64,000 nt of DNA from Nocardia ninae NBRC 108245 (GTDB lineage: Bacteria > Actinomycetota > Actinomycetes > Mycobacteriales > Mycobacteriaceae): positions 1-64,000 of the forward strand of contig NZ_BJXA01000020.1 in assembly GCF_007990755.1 (NCBI RefSeq), in the 5' to 3' direction. The notes beneath the pieces were generated by a model. It was not told the DNA's origin and did no database searches. It was given only the letters and a program-made list of their open reading frames with translations. Within the stretch, counting starts at the first letter, position 1. Each line of letters begins with the position of its first letter. Positions 43,956 to 53,636 of the stretch are shown one piece after another. Made by a program: the position numbers and the translations under genes.

Positions 43956-46286
43956 CTACTGTGCCAAGAGTTTTCCGGCGGCGGTTTCGATCTTGGCTTC
44001 GTCGAGCAGGACGGTGTCGGCGGCGGGGCCGAGGGGGATGAAGGTGTCTTCGCTGGTGACTCTGGCGATGTGGCCGTCGAAGCCGGCGTCGATGAGGGCG
44101 GCGCAGACGGATTCGGAGACGCCGCCGCTGTGGCGGGTTTCGTCGGCGATAAGGACGCGGCCGGTGGCTCGGGCGTGTTGGAGGAGGTCGTCGAGGGGGA
44201 GGGGGGAGAGCCAGCGGAGGTCGAGGACGCGGGGGCGGATGCCGCGGTCGGCGAGGCGGCGGGCTACGCGCAGGCTCATGGGGACGCCGTTGGCGAAGGT
44301 GACGATGGTGAGGTCGGTGCCGTCGCCGTAGACGCGGGCACGGCCGATCTCGACGTGGTCGGTGTCGGAAAGTGTTGCGAGCCAGCCGTTGTCGCCTGGT
44401 TCGTGCAGGTCGCGGGTGTGGTAGAGGGCGATGGGTTCGAGGTAGATGCAGACGCGGCCGTCGACTCGGGCGGCGGAGACGCAGGTGCGCAGGAGGGCGG
44501 CGGCGTCGTCGGCGCGCGCGGGGGAGGCGACGACGAGGCCGGGGATGTCGCGCAGGGCGGCGATGGAGTTGTCGTTGTGGAAGTGGCCGCCGAAACCCTT
44601 CTGGTAGGCGTAGCCGGCGATGCGGACCACCATCGGATTGTGGTAGCGCCCATGGGAAAAGAAGGACAGGGTGGCGGCCTCGCCGCGCAGCTGGTCGGCG
44701 GCATTGTGCACGTAGGCCAGGTACTGGATCTCGGGGATCGGCACGAAACCGGCGAGCGCGGTGCCCAGCGCGGTGCCGAGAACGCTCTGCTCGTCGAGCA
44801 AGGTGTCGAAGACGCGTCGCTTGCCGAACTGCTTCTGCAGACCCTTGGTCACGCCGTACACGCCGCCCTTAAGGCCGACGTCCTCGCCGAAGACCAGCAC
44901 GTCCGGATCGCGGGCGAGCAAGCTTGCCAGTGTGCGGTTGATCGCCTGCCCCAGCGTTAACGAATCATCGCTGCCTGCAACGGGGTTCGTATCCACCATG
45001 GCGGGTGCCATGCGAGGTGTGCTGTCGGCTGCGGTTGTCGCGTGCGGCGAGGTGTCGGCCTGCGGTGCGCCGACGGGTGAACTGTCTGCTTGCGCCTCGG
45101 TCGCCGAGGACGCGCCGAGCTGGCCGGTGCGCAGGACATCGGCGCGTACCAGTGCCGGGCGCGACGGTGCGAGCGGCGCCATCACTGCGGTCGCGGAGGT
45201 CAATTTCGGTTCGCGCCAGACGAGTTCGGCGGTGCGGGTGACGCGGTGGGCGATGTCGTCGTAGCGCTCCAGCACCTCGGCGGGTGTCGCTACACCTGCG
45301 GCGACCAGCAGGCGGGCGGTCGCGGTCACCGGATCGCGGAGTAGGTCGGCGGCGATGTCGGCGGGTCTGCGGTAGGCGGCTTCCACGTCGGAACCGGCGT
45401 GGCCCAGCAGGCGGACCGTTCGCATGTGCAGGAACGCGGGCTTGCGGTGCTCGCGGACCCACGCTGCGGCCGCAATCGAAGTGGTCAGTGCGTCGACGGG
45501 ATCGCAGCCGTCGGCGCCGAAGTACTCCAGTCCGGGGCGGGAGCCGTACGCCTGCTGGACCCAATCCGCGGGGGTGGGGACGCTGATCCCGATGCCGTTG
45601 TCCTCGCACAGGAACAGGATCGGCAGCGGAACACCTTGGCGGGCAGTATGAATCGCCGCATTGATCGCGCCCGCCGCGGTGGAATGGTTGGCGGAGGCGT
45701 CGCCGAAGCTGCACAGCACCACCGCATCCGACGGCCACTCGCTCGAAACACCCAGTCGCGCGGCACGATCGATCGCGAACGCGAGACCGACCGCGCGGGG
45801 GAGATGCGAGGCGATGGTCGAGGTCTGCGGGATGATGGCGGCGGGCTTGCTGCCGAAAACCTTGTGCCGTCCACCGGATATCGGATCCGCCGCTGCGGCG
45901 ACGACACCGAGCAGCACGTCGCGGATCGGGTCGAGACCAGGCACCTGCCGGGCGCGCTGCACGAAGAACGCGCCGGACCGGTAGTGCAGTAGCGCAGGAT
46001 CGCTCACCCGCAACGCCACCCCGAGCGCCGCGTTACCCTCGTGCCCCGACGACCCGATGCTGTAATACCCCCGCTTGCTCGCCCCCAACTGCCGGGCCGC
46101 GAGATCCAACTGCCTGCTCGTCGCCTGCGCCTCGAACAGCTCCAGCAGAGTCGCACCGCTGACGCCGGGCGCGATGTCCGCCGCCGCACGATCCAGCACC
46201 GGTGTCAGCGCACCGACCGCCGCCCGAAACCGATCATCGAGAACCTTGCCCGGGCTGGATCCCGGGTTCGCTGCCCGCTCACTCAC
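43956..46286 (-). CDS. Fused 2-oxoacid dehydrogenase E1 (alpha-beta), thiamine-diphosphate dependent
   Basis: A 776-residue protein joining both E1 subunits of a branched-chain-type 2-oxoacid dehydrogenase. The alpha part (about 1-360) has GYYSIGSSGHEGNAALGVAL, the thiamine motif GDASANHSTAAGAINAA then LCEDNGIGIS, and HMRTVRLLGHAGSD. A low-complexity linker rich in Ser, Thr and Ala (about 385-440) leads to the beta part (VLVFGEDVGLKGGVYGVTKGL; TLLDEQSVLG; GYAYQKGFGGHFHNDNS; IADETRHSGGVSESV). E2 and E3 components are not in the window. It decarboxylates a 2-oxo acid, perhaps of branched-chain origin (inferred from the alpha-beta layout). It starts at ATG 46286. Confidence 0.88.
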   Translation of the reverse strand: MSERAANPGSSPGKVLDDRFRAAVGALTPVLDRAAADIAPGVSGATLLELFEAQATSRQLDLAARQLGASKRGYYSIGSSGHEGNAALGVALRVSDPALLHYRSGAFFVQRARQVPGLDPIRDVLLGVVAAAADPISGGRHKVFGSKPAAIIPQTSTIASHLPRAVGLAFAIDRAARLGVSSEWPSDAVVLCSFGDASANHSTAAGAINAAIHTARQGVPLPILFLCEDNGIGISVPTPADWVQQAYGSRPGLEYFGADGCDPVDALTTSIAAAAWVREHRKPAFLHMRTVRLLGHAGSDVEAAYRRPADIAADLLRDPVTATARLLVAAGVATPAEVLERYDDIAHRVTRTAELVWREPKLTSATAVMAPLAPSRPALVRADVLRTGQLGASSATEAQADSSPVGAPQADTSPHATTAADSTPRMAPAMVDTNPVAGSDDSLTLGQAINRTLASLLARDPDVLVFGEDVGLKGGVYGVTKGLQKQFGKRRVFDTLLDEQSVLGTALGTALAGFVPIPEIQYLAYVHNAADQLRGEAATLSFFSHGRYHNPMVVRIAGYAYQKGFGGHFHNDNSIAALRDIPGLVVASPARADDAAALLRTCVSAARVDGRVCIYLEPIALYHTRDLHEPGDNGWLATLSDTDHVEIGRARVYGDGTDLTIVTFANGVPMSLRVARRLADRGIRPRVLDLRWLSPLPLDDLLQHARATGRVLIADETRHSGGVSESVCAALIDAGFDGHIARVTSEDTFIPLGPAADTVLLDEAKIETAAGKLLAQ

Positions 46287-46560
46287 CGCCCCACCTTATC
46301 GGCAAACCTGATGATTATGCGCGCCATATCCATTTCAGCCGAATAAGTTCCGGCCAAACCCTCAACCAACCGGACATGAACCCTAGCTCGCCTGAATCGG
46401 CGACCAGCATTCCGCCGGGACACGATGAACCACGCACTAGACTCGTTCGCCACCACCGTGTCCCCCTCCGCGCCCAAGACATGGCGGCACGCACATCCAA
46501 CTAGACATGGCGGCGCGCTCACTAGACATCGCCGCCACGATGTCCCGTTCGAGGGCGCGA

Positions 46561-46693
46561 GATGTGGCGGACGGGACGTGGTGGCGTGCTTACCCGGCAT
46601 TCGCCACCGTCAGGTCCCGGTCGGAGCGCCGAGACGTCGCGGACGGGACGTGGTGGCGTGCTTACTCGATGTTCTGCGCCTTCGTGTTCCGCT
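46561..46693. repeat. Higher-order repeat, copy A (two 72-bp units)
   Basis: Copy A and copy B (46948-47080) align without gaps over about 130 bp: shared landmarks are GATGTGGCGGACGGGACG at the start, GTCAGGTCCCG in the middle and GATGTTCTGCGCC at offset 107 in each. Inside each copy, GCGGACGGGACG or GCAGACGGGACG recurs with a 72-bp period. Confidence 0.85.
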
Positions 46694-46947
46694 GGGTGAG
46701 CAACGCGAATGGCCACCGGTGCCGAACGGGACACAAGGGCGTGCCTTCTCGGGTTTGTCATTCTCGTGTCCCACTCGTGGACTGGGCGTGCGGGGGGCGG
46801 CGGTTGCGCCAACGGGACGTGGTGGCTGTGCTCACCCGACATTCGGCGCCGTGACGCCCCCCCATTCCAGCAAGCCAGGAGGGCGACAGGGGTTGGTGGC
46901 GCGTCCACTCGGCGGTTGGCGCCGTGACGCCCCGTTCGGCGCCCTGG

Positions 46948-47080
46948 GATGTGGCGGACGGGACGTGGTGGTGTGCTTACTCGACGTTTGCCGCCGTCAG
47001 GTCCCGTTCGGAGTACCGGGACGTCGCAGACGGGACGTGGTGGCGCGGCGGCTCGATGTTCTGCGCCCTAATGTCCCGCG
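46948..47080. repeat. Higher-order repeat, copy B (two 72-bp units)
   Basis: Second copy of the block at 46561; a fifth, partial unit (AACGGGACGTGGTGG) lies between the copies at about 46811. Confidence 0.85.
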
Positions 47081-47124
47081 CGTGTTGGCTGCCGGGACAT
47101 GAGGGTGGCGATGAACGGCGATGC

Positions 47125-47874
47125 TCAGTCTGGCAACTGCAATGCTGACGCCGCGTCTTGGTCCAGCAGCCAGGTGGTGGATTCGAGTCCAACCGCTCCC
47201 GCGGAGGGGATGTCGACGGGGTCTGCCCCAGAGATCGCTTCGGCGACCGCGTCCGCCTTGGCCGCCCCACCGACGACCAGCACCACGTGTCGGGTGCGGC
47301 GGATGGCGGGGATGGTGAGGGTGACTCGGACCGGGGGTGGTTTCGGTGAATTCGTTACGGCGACAACGAGTTCGTGTTCTTCGCGGACCGCGTCCGTGTG
47401 CGGGAACAGCGAGTTGATGTGTCCTTCGCCGCCCATGCCGAGCAGGTGCAGGTCGAAGGAGCCGTGTTCGGCCAGGTAGGCGTGCACGGCGGTGGAGTAT
47501 TCGGCGGCGGCCTCGATCGGGTCGGGGTATTCACCGTCGGAGGCTGCTACAGGGTGTATTCGGGCCGGGTCGACCGGGACGTGGTCGAGCAGAGCTTGGC
47601 GCGCCTGGAGGTCGTTGCGTTCCGCGTCGCCTGCGGGGACGAAACGCTCATCGCCCCAGAAGAAGTCGACGTTGGACCAGTCGATATCACCCGGGGACTT
47701 GCGGACCAGTTCGAGCAGTCCGATGCCGGTGCCGCCGCCGGTCAGCACGACCGACGCGGTGCCGCGTTCTTCCTGTGCGGCGGCGACGATCTCGACGAAC
47801 CGGGCCGCCGCGGCGGCGATCAGCGAGTCGGTATCGATGTGGACTTCGACTGTGTCGCTGGCGGATTCACTCAT
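47125..47874 (-). CDS. pgl: 6-phosphogluconolactonase
   Basis: Hydrolyses 6-phosphogluconolactone. The 249-residue protein belongs to the Pgl/NagB fold: VVLTGGGTGIGLLELV (phosphate loop), FFWGDERFVPAGDAERND, LHLLGMGGEGHINSLFP and RVTLTIPAIRRTRHVVLVVGG. It is last in the tkt-tal-zwf-opcA-pgl operon, and its start overlaps the end of opcA by 8 bp. This order equals M. tuberculosis Rv1449c-Rv1445c. Confidence 0.94.
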   Translation of the reverse strand: MSESASDTVEVHIDTDSLIAAAAARFVEIVAAAQEERGTASVVLTGGGTGIGLLELVRKSPGDIDWSNVDFFWGDERFVPAGDAERNDLQARQALLDHVPVDPARIHPVAASDGEYPDPIEAAAEYSTAVHAYLAEHGSFDLHLLGMGGEGHINSLFPHTDAVREEHELVVAVTNSPKPPPVRVTLTIPAIRRTRHVVLVVGGAAKADAVAEAISGADPVDIPSAGAVGLESTTWLLDQDAASALQLPD

Positions 47875-48775
47875 AGGTCACCTTCTCGATTCCGGCGAGG
47901 GCCTCGGCGTAGATCTCGTCGGCGTCCAGCCTGCGCAGTTCTTCGGCGAGGCAGTCGCGAGTTTCTCTGCGGGCCAGCGCGATTCGCTGGTCGGGGTCAC
48001 CGGTGCGGGTCAGCGTCGCGGTGCGTCCGGTCTGCGGGCGTTCGATGGTGACCGACACCGACGGCCGGTGCAGCTCCACGCGCAACGCGCCGGAGCGGCG
48101 GATCACCGGGCAGCCGAGGCGGCCGGCGAGCCAGCCTGCCAGCGTGTCCAGCGCGGGTTCGTCGCGTAACCCGGACACCAGCACCGATTCCACCGGCTCG
48201 AAGGGCGGTTCGTCCAGCGCGGCGGCCAGCAAGGCACGCCAGTAGGTGATCCGGCTCCACGCCAGATCGGTGTCGCCTGCCGCATAGGAACCGAGCCGCT
48301 TCTTGATCGCGGCCTGCGGGTCGGCGGCGTAGGTGGCGTCGGTGATGCGGCGAGTCGCCAAGCGGCCCACCGAATCCTTGGACGGGAACTCGGGAGCGCC
48401 CCGCGGCCACCAGGCCACCACGGGGGTGTCCGGCAGCAGGAACGGGATGACGACGCTGCTCTCGTGATTGATCAGCTCGCCCTGCAACCGCAGCACGATC
48501 ACCTCGGCCGCGCCCGCGTCCCCGCCGACCCGGATCTGGGCGTCGAGACGGGTCTCCGCGTCGCGGTCGCCACGCGCCAGAACGACCACCCGGCAAGGGT
48601 GTTCGCGGCTGGCATCGTTGGCGGCGTCGATCGCGTCCTCGGCCTCGGAGCTGTCCAGCGTGCACACGACCAGGGTGAGCACCCGCATCATGGTGATCAC
48701 ACCGTTGCTCTCGCGCAGCTGCACGATGCGCTTGGTGACCTCGCCGGTGGTGGTGTGCGGAATGTCGATGATCAC
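47867..48775 (-). CDS. opcA: Glucose-6-phosphate dehydrogenase assembly protein OpcA
   Basis: A 302-residue OpcA protein, needed for activity or assembly of actinobacterial and cyanobacterial glucose-6-phosphate dehydrogenase. Marks: PHTTTGEVTKRIVQLRESNG at the start, RVLTLVVCT, GELINHESSVVIPFLLPDTP, VVAWWPRGAP and LAWSRITYWRALLAAALD. GTG 48775 (VIIDIPHTTT) overlaps the zwf stop (GTGA); a much longer open frame upstream is a shadow of zwf. Its place directly after zwf fits the functional link. Confidence 0.94.
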   Translation of the reverse strand: MIIDIPHTTTGEVTKRIVQLRESNGVITMMRVLTLVVCTLDSSEAEDAIDAANDASREHPCRVVVLARGDRDAETRLDAQIRVGGDAGAAEVIVLRLQGELINHESSVVIPFLLPDTPVVAWWPRGAPEFPSKDSVGRLATRRITDATYAADPQAAIKKRLGSYAAGDTDLAWSRITYWRALLAAALDEPPFEPVESVLVSGLRDEPALDTLAGWLAGRLGCPVIRRSGALRVELHRPSVSVTIERPQTGRTATLTRTGDPDQRIALARRETRDCLAEELRRLDADEIYAEALAGIEKVTYE

Positions 48776-50331
48776 GGCCGCCGCCATTCGCGCCCGGTGC
48801 GGGCGAGCATCTCGTCGGCCGAGGAGGGACCCCAGGTGCCCGCCTCGTACGGTTCGGGTTTGCCTTCGGTGGCCCAGTGCTCGAGCACCGGATCGAGGAT
48901 GCCCCAAGACAATTCGACCTCCGCGTTCACCGGGAACAGCGACGGCACCCCGAGCAGCACGTCGAGGATCAGGCGCTCGTATGCCTCGGGGGAGGACTCG
49001 GTGAACGCCTCGCCGTAGCTGAAATCCATGTTGACGTCGCGCACTTCCATGCTCGACCCTGGCACTTTCGAGCCGAACCGGGTGGTGATGCCCTCGTCCG
49101 GCTGCACCCGGATGACCAGCGCGTTCTGCCCGAGATCCTCGGTCATGGTCTGGTCGAACGGCAGGTGCGGCGCCCGCTTGAACATCACCGCGATCTCGGT
49201 GACCCTGCGGCCCAGCCGTTTTCCGGTGCGCAGATAGAACGGCACCCCGGCCCAGCGGCGGGTGTCGACCTCCAGCGTGATCGCGGCGTAGGTCTCGGTG
49301 CGCGACTCCGGGTCGAAGCCCTCTTCGTTGAGCAGACCGACCACCTGCTCGCCGCCCTGCCAGCCGTCGGCGTACTGGCCGCGCGCGGTGGTCTCGTCCA
49401 GCGGCTCGACCAGTTTGGTGGCCGAGAGCACCTTGATCTTCTCGGCCTGTAACTGCTTGGGCTGGAAGCTGATCGGCTCCTCCATCGCGGTGAGCGCGAG
49501 CAGCTGCAGCAGATGGTTCTGGATCACATCGCGGGCCGCGCCGATGCCGTCGTAATAGCCTGCGCGACCGCCCAATCCGATGTCCTCGGCCATGGTGATC
49601 TGCACATGGTCGACGTAGTTGGCGTTCCAGATCGGGTCGTAGAGCTGGTTGGCGAAGCGCAGCGCCAGGATGTTCTGCACCGTCTCTTTGCCGAGATAGT
49701 GGTCGATCCGGAAGACGGTCTCCTCCGGGAACACCCCGTTGACCAGCGCGTTGAGCTCCTGGGCGCTTTCCAGATCGTGGCCGAACGGCTTCTCGATCAC
49801 CACTCGCCGCCACGGCTTACGACCCGCGGCGTCGGTGCTGTCCGGTTGCGCGAGTCCGTGTTCGGAGAGCTGGTTGAGCACCACGGGGAACATGTTCGGC
49901 GGAATCGACAGGTAGAAGGCGTGATTGCCGCCGGTGCCGCGCTCGGTGTCCAGCGCGGCCAGGGTGTCGGCGAGCGTGGCGAAGGCCTTGTCGTCGTCGA
50001 AACTGCCCTGCACGAACCGGATTCCCTCGGCCAGATGGTCCCAGACCTCCTGCCGGAAGGGCGTGCGGGCGTGCGCCTTCACGGCATTGAGCACGACCTG
50101 CGCGAAGTCTTCGTCCGCGTAATCGCGGCGGGCGAAGCCGACCAGCGCGAAGCCCGGGGGCAGCAGCCCCCGGTTCGCGAGGTCGTAGATGGCCGGCATC
50201 AACTTCTTCCGGGACAGGTCGCCGGTGACGCCGAAGATCACCATGCTGCACGGGCCCGCGATGCGCGGGACCCGCTTGTCCCGCTCGTCGCGCAGCGGGT
50301 TCTGCCAGGTCGGGTTCTTGGGGCCGGCCAT
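48772..50331 (-). CDS. zwf: Glucose-6-phosphate 1-dehydrogenase
   Basis: Oxidises glucose 6-phosphate to 6-phosphogluconolactone, making NADPH. The 519-residue protein starts MAGPKNPTWQNPLRDERDKR at ATG 50331; the longer open frame upstream is a shadow of tal. Coenzyme motif VIFGVTGDLSRKKLMPAIY, active-site FRIDHYLGKETVQN with the catalytic His-containing stretch, EKPFGHDL and YLRTGKRL are all present. Five bp separate it from the tal stop. Confidence 0.96.
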   Translation of the reverse strand: MAGPKNPTWQNPLRDERDKRVPRIAGPCSMVIFGVTGDLSRKKLMPAIYDLANRGLLPPGFALVGFARRDYADEDFAQVVLNAVKAHARTPFRQEVWDHLAEGIRFVQGSFDDDKAFATLADTLAALDTERGTGGNHAFYLSIPPNMFPVVLNQLSEHGLAQPDSTDAAGRKPWRRVVIEKPFGHDLESAQELNALVNGVFPEETVFRIDHYLGKETVQNILALRFANQLYDPIWNANYVDHVQITMAEDIGLGGRAGYYDGIGAARDVIQNHLLQLLALTAMEEPISFQPKQLQAEKIKVLSATKLVEPLDETTARGQYADGWQGGEQVVGLLNEEGFDPESRTETYAAITLEVDTRRWAGVPFYLRTGKRLGRRVTEIAVMFKRAPHLPFDQTMTEDLGQNALVIRVQPDEGITTRFGSKVPGSSMEVRDVNMDFSYGEAFTESSPEAYERLILDVLLGVPSLFPVNAEVELSWGILDPVLEHWATEGKPEPYEAGTWGPSSADEMLARTGREWRRP

Positions 50332-50336
50332 CGGGG

Positions 50337-51470
50337 TCAGTTGTTCCCGGCCGCTGCGGACAGCTCCTCCGTCGTGGCGGAGATCAGTTCCGCCCACGAC
50401 TTCTCGAACTTGTCCACGCCTTCGCGCTCCAGCACCTGGAACACGTCGTCGAGGTCGACGCCGGCGGCCGAGAGCTTGTCGAAGACCTCCTGCGCGGCCG
50501 CGGCGGTGCCGCTGACCGTGTCGCCGCGGATCTCGGCGTGGTCGGCGACGGCCTCGAGTGTCTTCTCCGGCAACGTGTTCACCGTGTTCGGCGCGACCAG
50601 CTCGGTGACGTACATGACGTCGGAGTAGTCCGGGTTCTTCACGCCGGTCGAAGCCCACAGTGGCCGTTGGCGATTCGCGCCCGCGGCGGCGAGGTGGTTG
50701 TAGGTGGAGGTGTGCTTGCCGCCGTCGAACACGTCCTGGTATTCGGCGTAGGCCAAGCGGGCGTTGGCGATTCCGGCCTGCCCGCGCAGCGCGAGGGCCT
50801 CGTCGGAGCCGATCGCCTCGAGCCGCTTGTCGATCTCGGTGTCCACCCGGGACACGAAGAACGAAGCGACGGAATGGATCTTGCCGAGATCGTGGCCCGC
50901 GGTCTTGGCGCTGCGCAGACCGTCGAGGTAGGCGCCCATCACGGCGCGGTAGCGCGCGACGGAGAAGATCAGCGTCACGTTCACGCTGATGCCCTCGGCG
51001 ATCACCCGGGTGATCGCGGGCAGGCCCGCCTCGGTGGCGGGGATCTTGATGAACAGGTTGGGCCGGTCCACCGTCTTCCACAGGTCGATGGCCTGCGCGA
51101 TGGTCTTGTCCGCGTCGAAGGCGAAGCGGGGGTCGACTTCGATGGAGACGCGGCCGTCCACCCCGTTGGACGCCTCGAACACGCCTGCGAAGACATCACA
51201 GGCGGAGCGCACGTCGTCGGTGGTGATGGTGCGGATCGCGGCGTCGGCGTCCGCGCCCTGGGCGGCAAGCTCTTTGAGCTGTCCGTCGTAGGCGTGGCCC
51301 TTGCTCAGCGCACCCTGGAAGATGGTCGGGTTGGTGGTCACCCCGACGACGCTGCGGGTCTCGATCAGCTCGGCCAGGTTGCCGGACTGGATGCGGTCGC
51401 GCGACAGGTCGTCGAGCCACACCGAGACTCCTGCCGCGGACAGGGCGGCGGTATTCGCGTTCTGTGTCAT
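50337..51470 (-). CDS. tal: Transaldolase
   Basis: Transfers dihydroxyacetone from sedoheptulose 7-phosphate to glyceraldehyde 3-phosphate. The 377-residue TIM barrel has the actinobacterial pattern: [62 protein letters not shown] (Schiff-base lysine) and [11 protein letters not shown]. It lies 6 bp after tkt and 5 bp before zwf, so the operon is continuous. Confidence 0.95.
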   Translation of the reverse strand: MTQNANTAALSAAGVSVWLDDLSRDRIQSGNLAELIETRSVVGVTTNPTIFQGALSKGHAYDGQLKELAAQGADADAAIRTITTDDVRSACDVFAGVFEASNGVDGRVSIEVDPRFAFDADKTIAQAIDLWKTVDRPNLFIKIPATEAGLPAITRVIAEGISVNVTLIFSVARYRAVMGAYLDGLRSAKTAGHDLGKIHSVASFFVSRVDTEIDKRLEAIGSDEALALRGQAGIANARLAYAEYQDVFDGGKHTSTYNHLAAAGANRQRPLWASTGVKNPDYSDVMYVTELVAPNTVNTLPEKTLEAVADHAEIRGDTVSGTAAAAQEVFDKLSAAGVDLDDVFQVLEREGVDKFEKSWAELISATTEELSAAAGNN

Positions 51471-51476
51471 GAGCGC

Positions 51477-53636
51477 TTATCCCTTCACGTTTTCGACGGC
51501 GCCGCTGTTCTCGAACGTGGTGAGCGCGGCGGCAACCACGGCTTCGGTGGTGATTCCGAACTCGCGGAACAGGGTCTTGTAGTCGGCGGACGCACCGAAG
51601 TGCTCGATCGAGACGATCTGGCCCGCGTCACCGGCGAACCGGTGCCACGGCATCGCGATACCCGCCTCGACCACCACGCGTGCGGTGATCGTCGGCGGCA
51701 GCACCTCGTTGCGGTAGGCCTGGTCCTGCGCGTCGAACCACTCCACACACGGCATCGACACCACCCGGGTACCGATGCCACGCTTCTCCAGGCTAATCCG
51801 CGCGCCGACGGCGAGCTGGAGCTCCGAACCGGTAGCGATGAGGATCACCTGCGGGGTGTCGGTGGAGGATTCGGCCAGGATGTAGCCGCCCTTCTTGACG
51901 CCCTCGTAGCTGGTGCCCTCCTGGATCGGCAGATCCTGGCGGGTCAGCGCGAGCGCCGACGGCCCGTCCTGGTGCGGCATCTCCGAGACCGAGAAGTGCG
52001 AGGTGTGCTCGCTGCTGTCGCGCTCGAGAATGGTGCGCCAGGCGTAGGTGGTCTCGTTGGCGTCGCCGGGGCGGACCACGTTGAGGCCGGGGATGGCGCG
52101 CAGCGCGGCGAGGTGCTCGATCGGCTGGTGCGTCGGGCCGTCCTCGCCGAGGCCGATGGAGTCGTGCGTCCACACGTAGATGGCGGGCACGCGCATCAGC
52201 GCGGCCAGGCGCACCGCGGGGCGCATGTAATCGCTGAACACCAGGAAGGTGCCGCCATACGGGCGGGTCGGGCCGTGCAGCGCGATGCCGTTGAGGATCG
52301 CGCCCATTGCGTGCTCACGCACCCCGAAATGCAGGGTGCGGCCGTACGGGTTGGCCTTCCACATGCCGGTCGAGATCGACTCGGGGCCGAAGCTCGCCTC
52401 ACCGGACATGGTGGTGTTGTTGGATTCGGCGAGGTCGGCCGAGCCGCCCCACAGCTCCGGCAGCACCGGCGCCAGCGCGGCGAGCACCTTGCCCGAGGCC
52501 TTGCGGGTGGCGACGCCCTTCGGGTCCGGCTCGTAGCTCGGCAGGTTGTCGGCCCAGCCCTGCGGCAGGTCCCGCTTGGCGAGCCGGTCGAACAGGGTCT
52601 TGTTGTCCGGGTTGGCCTGTGCCCACGCGTCGAACTGCTGCTGCCACTGCGCGTGCGCCTGCTTGCCGCGATCGATGGCCTTGCGGGTGTGCGCGATCAC
52701 CGCGTCGTCCACCTCGAAGGTCTGCTCCGGGTCGAAGCCGAGGATCTTCTTGGTGGCGGCCACCTCGTCCGCGCCGAGGGCGGCACCGTGCGCGGCGCCG
52801 GTGTTCATCTTGTTGGGCGCCGGGTAGCCGATGATGGTGCGCAGCACGATGATCGACGGTTTGCCGGTCTCCGCCTTGGCGGCGGCCAGCGCCGACTCGA
52901 TGGCGACGACGTCCTCGCCACCCTCGACCACCTGGACGTGCCAGCCGTAGGCCTCGTAGCGCTTGGCGACGTCCTCGTCGAAGGCGATGGTGGTGTCGTC
53001 CTCGATGGAGATCTTGTTGTCGTCGTAGATCAGCACGAGGTTGCCGAGCTGCTGGGTGCCTGCGAGCGAGGACGCCTCGGAGGTGACGCCCTCCTCCATG
53101 TCACCGTCGGAGGCGATCACGTAGATGAAGTGGTCGAACGGGCTGGTGCCCGGCGCGGCGTTCGGATCGAACAGGCCGCGCTCGCGGCGGGCGGCCATCG
53201 CCATGCCGACTGCGGCGGCCAGGCCCTGGCCGAGCGGCCCGGTGGTGATCTCGACGCCGTCGGTGTGCCGGAACTCGGGGTGGCCCGGGGTGAGTGAGCC
53301 CCACTTGCGCAGGTTCTTCAGATCGTCCAGTTCCAGGCCGAAACCGGCCAGGTAGAGCTGGATGTACTGGGTGATGCTGGAGTGACCGCAGGACAGCACG
53401 AAGCGGTCCCGGCCGACCCAGCTCGGGTCGCTCGGGTCGATCCGCATGGTCCGCTGGTAGAGGGAGTACGCCAGCGGGGCCAGGCTCATCGCGGTGCCAG
53501 GGTGTCCGTTGCCGGCGTTCTGCACCGCGTCGGCGGCGAGCACCCGGATCGTGTCGACGGCCTTGGTGTCCAGATCCGTCCAGTCGTCCGGGTGATTCGG
53601 CTGAGTGAGGGCGCGGATGTCGTCTGTGACTGACAC
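51477..53636 (-). CDS. tkt: Transketolase
   Basis: Thiamine-diphosphate enzyme moving two-carbon units between pentose phosphates. The 719-residue protein has GNGHPGTAMSLAPLAY, FVLSCGHSSITQYIQLYL, HTDGVEITTGPLGQG, the thiamine motif ASDGDMEEGVTSEASSLAG then YDDNKISIE, the pyrimidine domain (THDSIGLGEDGPTHQPIEH) and the C-terminal regulatory fold (VSMPCVEWFDAQD). GTG 53636 (VSVTDDIRAL) was chosen because AGGAGA precedes it; the frame is open to 53732 without a site. First gene of the operon, divergent from ctaB. Confidence 0.96.
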   Translation of the reverse strand: MSVTDDIRALTQPNHPDDWTDLDTKAVDTIRVLAADAVQNAGNGHPGTAMSLAPLAYSLYQRTMRIDPSDPSWVGRDRFVLSCGHSSITQYIQLYLAGFGLELDDLKNLRKWGSLTPGHPEFRHTDGVEITTGPLGQGLAAAVGMAMAARRERGLFDPNAAPGTSPFDHFIYVIASDGDMEEGVTSEASSLAGTQQLGNLVLIYDDNKISIEDDTTIAFDEDVAKRYEAYGWHVQVVEGGEDVVAIESALAAAKAETGKPSIIVLRTIIGYPAPNKMNTGAAHGAALGADEVAATKKILGFDPEQTFEVDDAVIAHTRKAIDRGKQAHAQWQQQFDAWAQANPDNKTLFDRLAKRDLPQGWADNLPSYEPDPKGVATRKASGKVLAALAPVLPELWGGSADLAESNNTTMSGEASFGPESISTGMWKANPYGRTLHFGVREHAMGAILNGIALHGPTRPYGGTFLVFSDYMRPAVRLAALMRVPAIYVWTHDSIGLGEDGPTHQPIEHLAALRAIPGLNVVRPGDANETTYAWRTILERDSSEHTSHFSVSEMPHQDGPSALALTRQDLPIQEGTSYEGVKKGGYILAESSTDTPQVILIATGSELQLAVGARISLEKRGIGTRVVSMPCVEWFDAQDQAYRNEVLPPTITARVVVEAGIAMPWHRFAGDAGQIVSIEHFGASADYKTLFREFGITTEAVVAAALTTFENSGAVENVKG

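Larger units (their letters stand above)
46287..47124. other. 840-bp non-coding stretch with higher-order repeats
   Basis: No gene is supported between the E1 start and the end of pgl. The first 200 bp are AT-richer and likely hold the E1 promoter. From 46542 on, the sequence is built of 72-bp repeat units rich in GGGAC and GTCCC steps; see the repeat entries. Frames crossing it have no recognisable product. Confidence 0.7.

Noticed and set aside
46542-47090. CRISPR-like array
   Set aside because: Units are adjacent, imperfect and 72 bp long; no unique spacers of even length and no cas genes.
50538-53297. 919-codon plus-strand frame opposite tal and tkt
   Set aside because: Antisense shadow of two well-supported enzymes.
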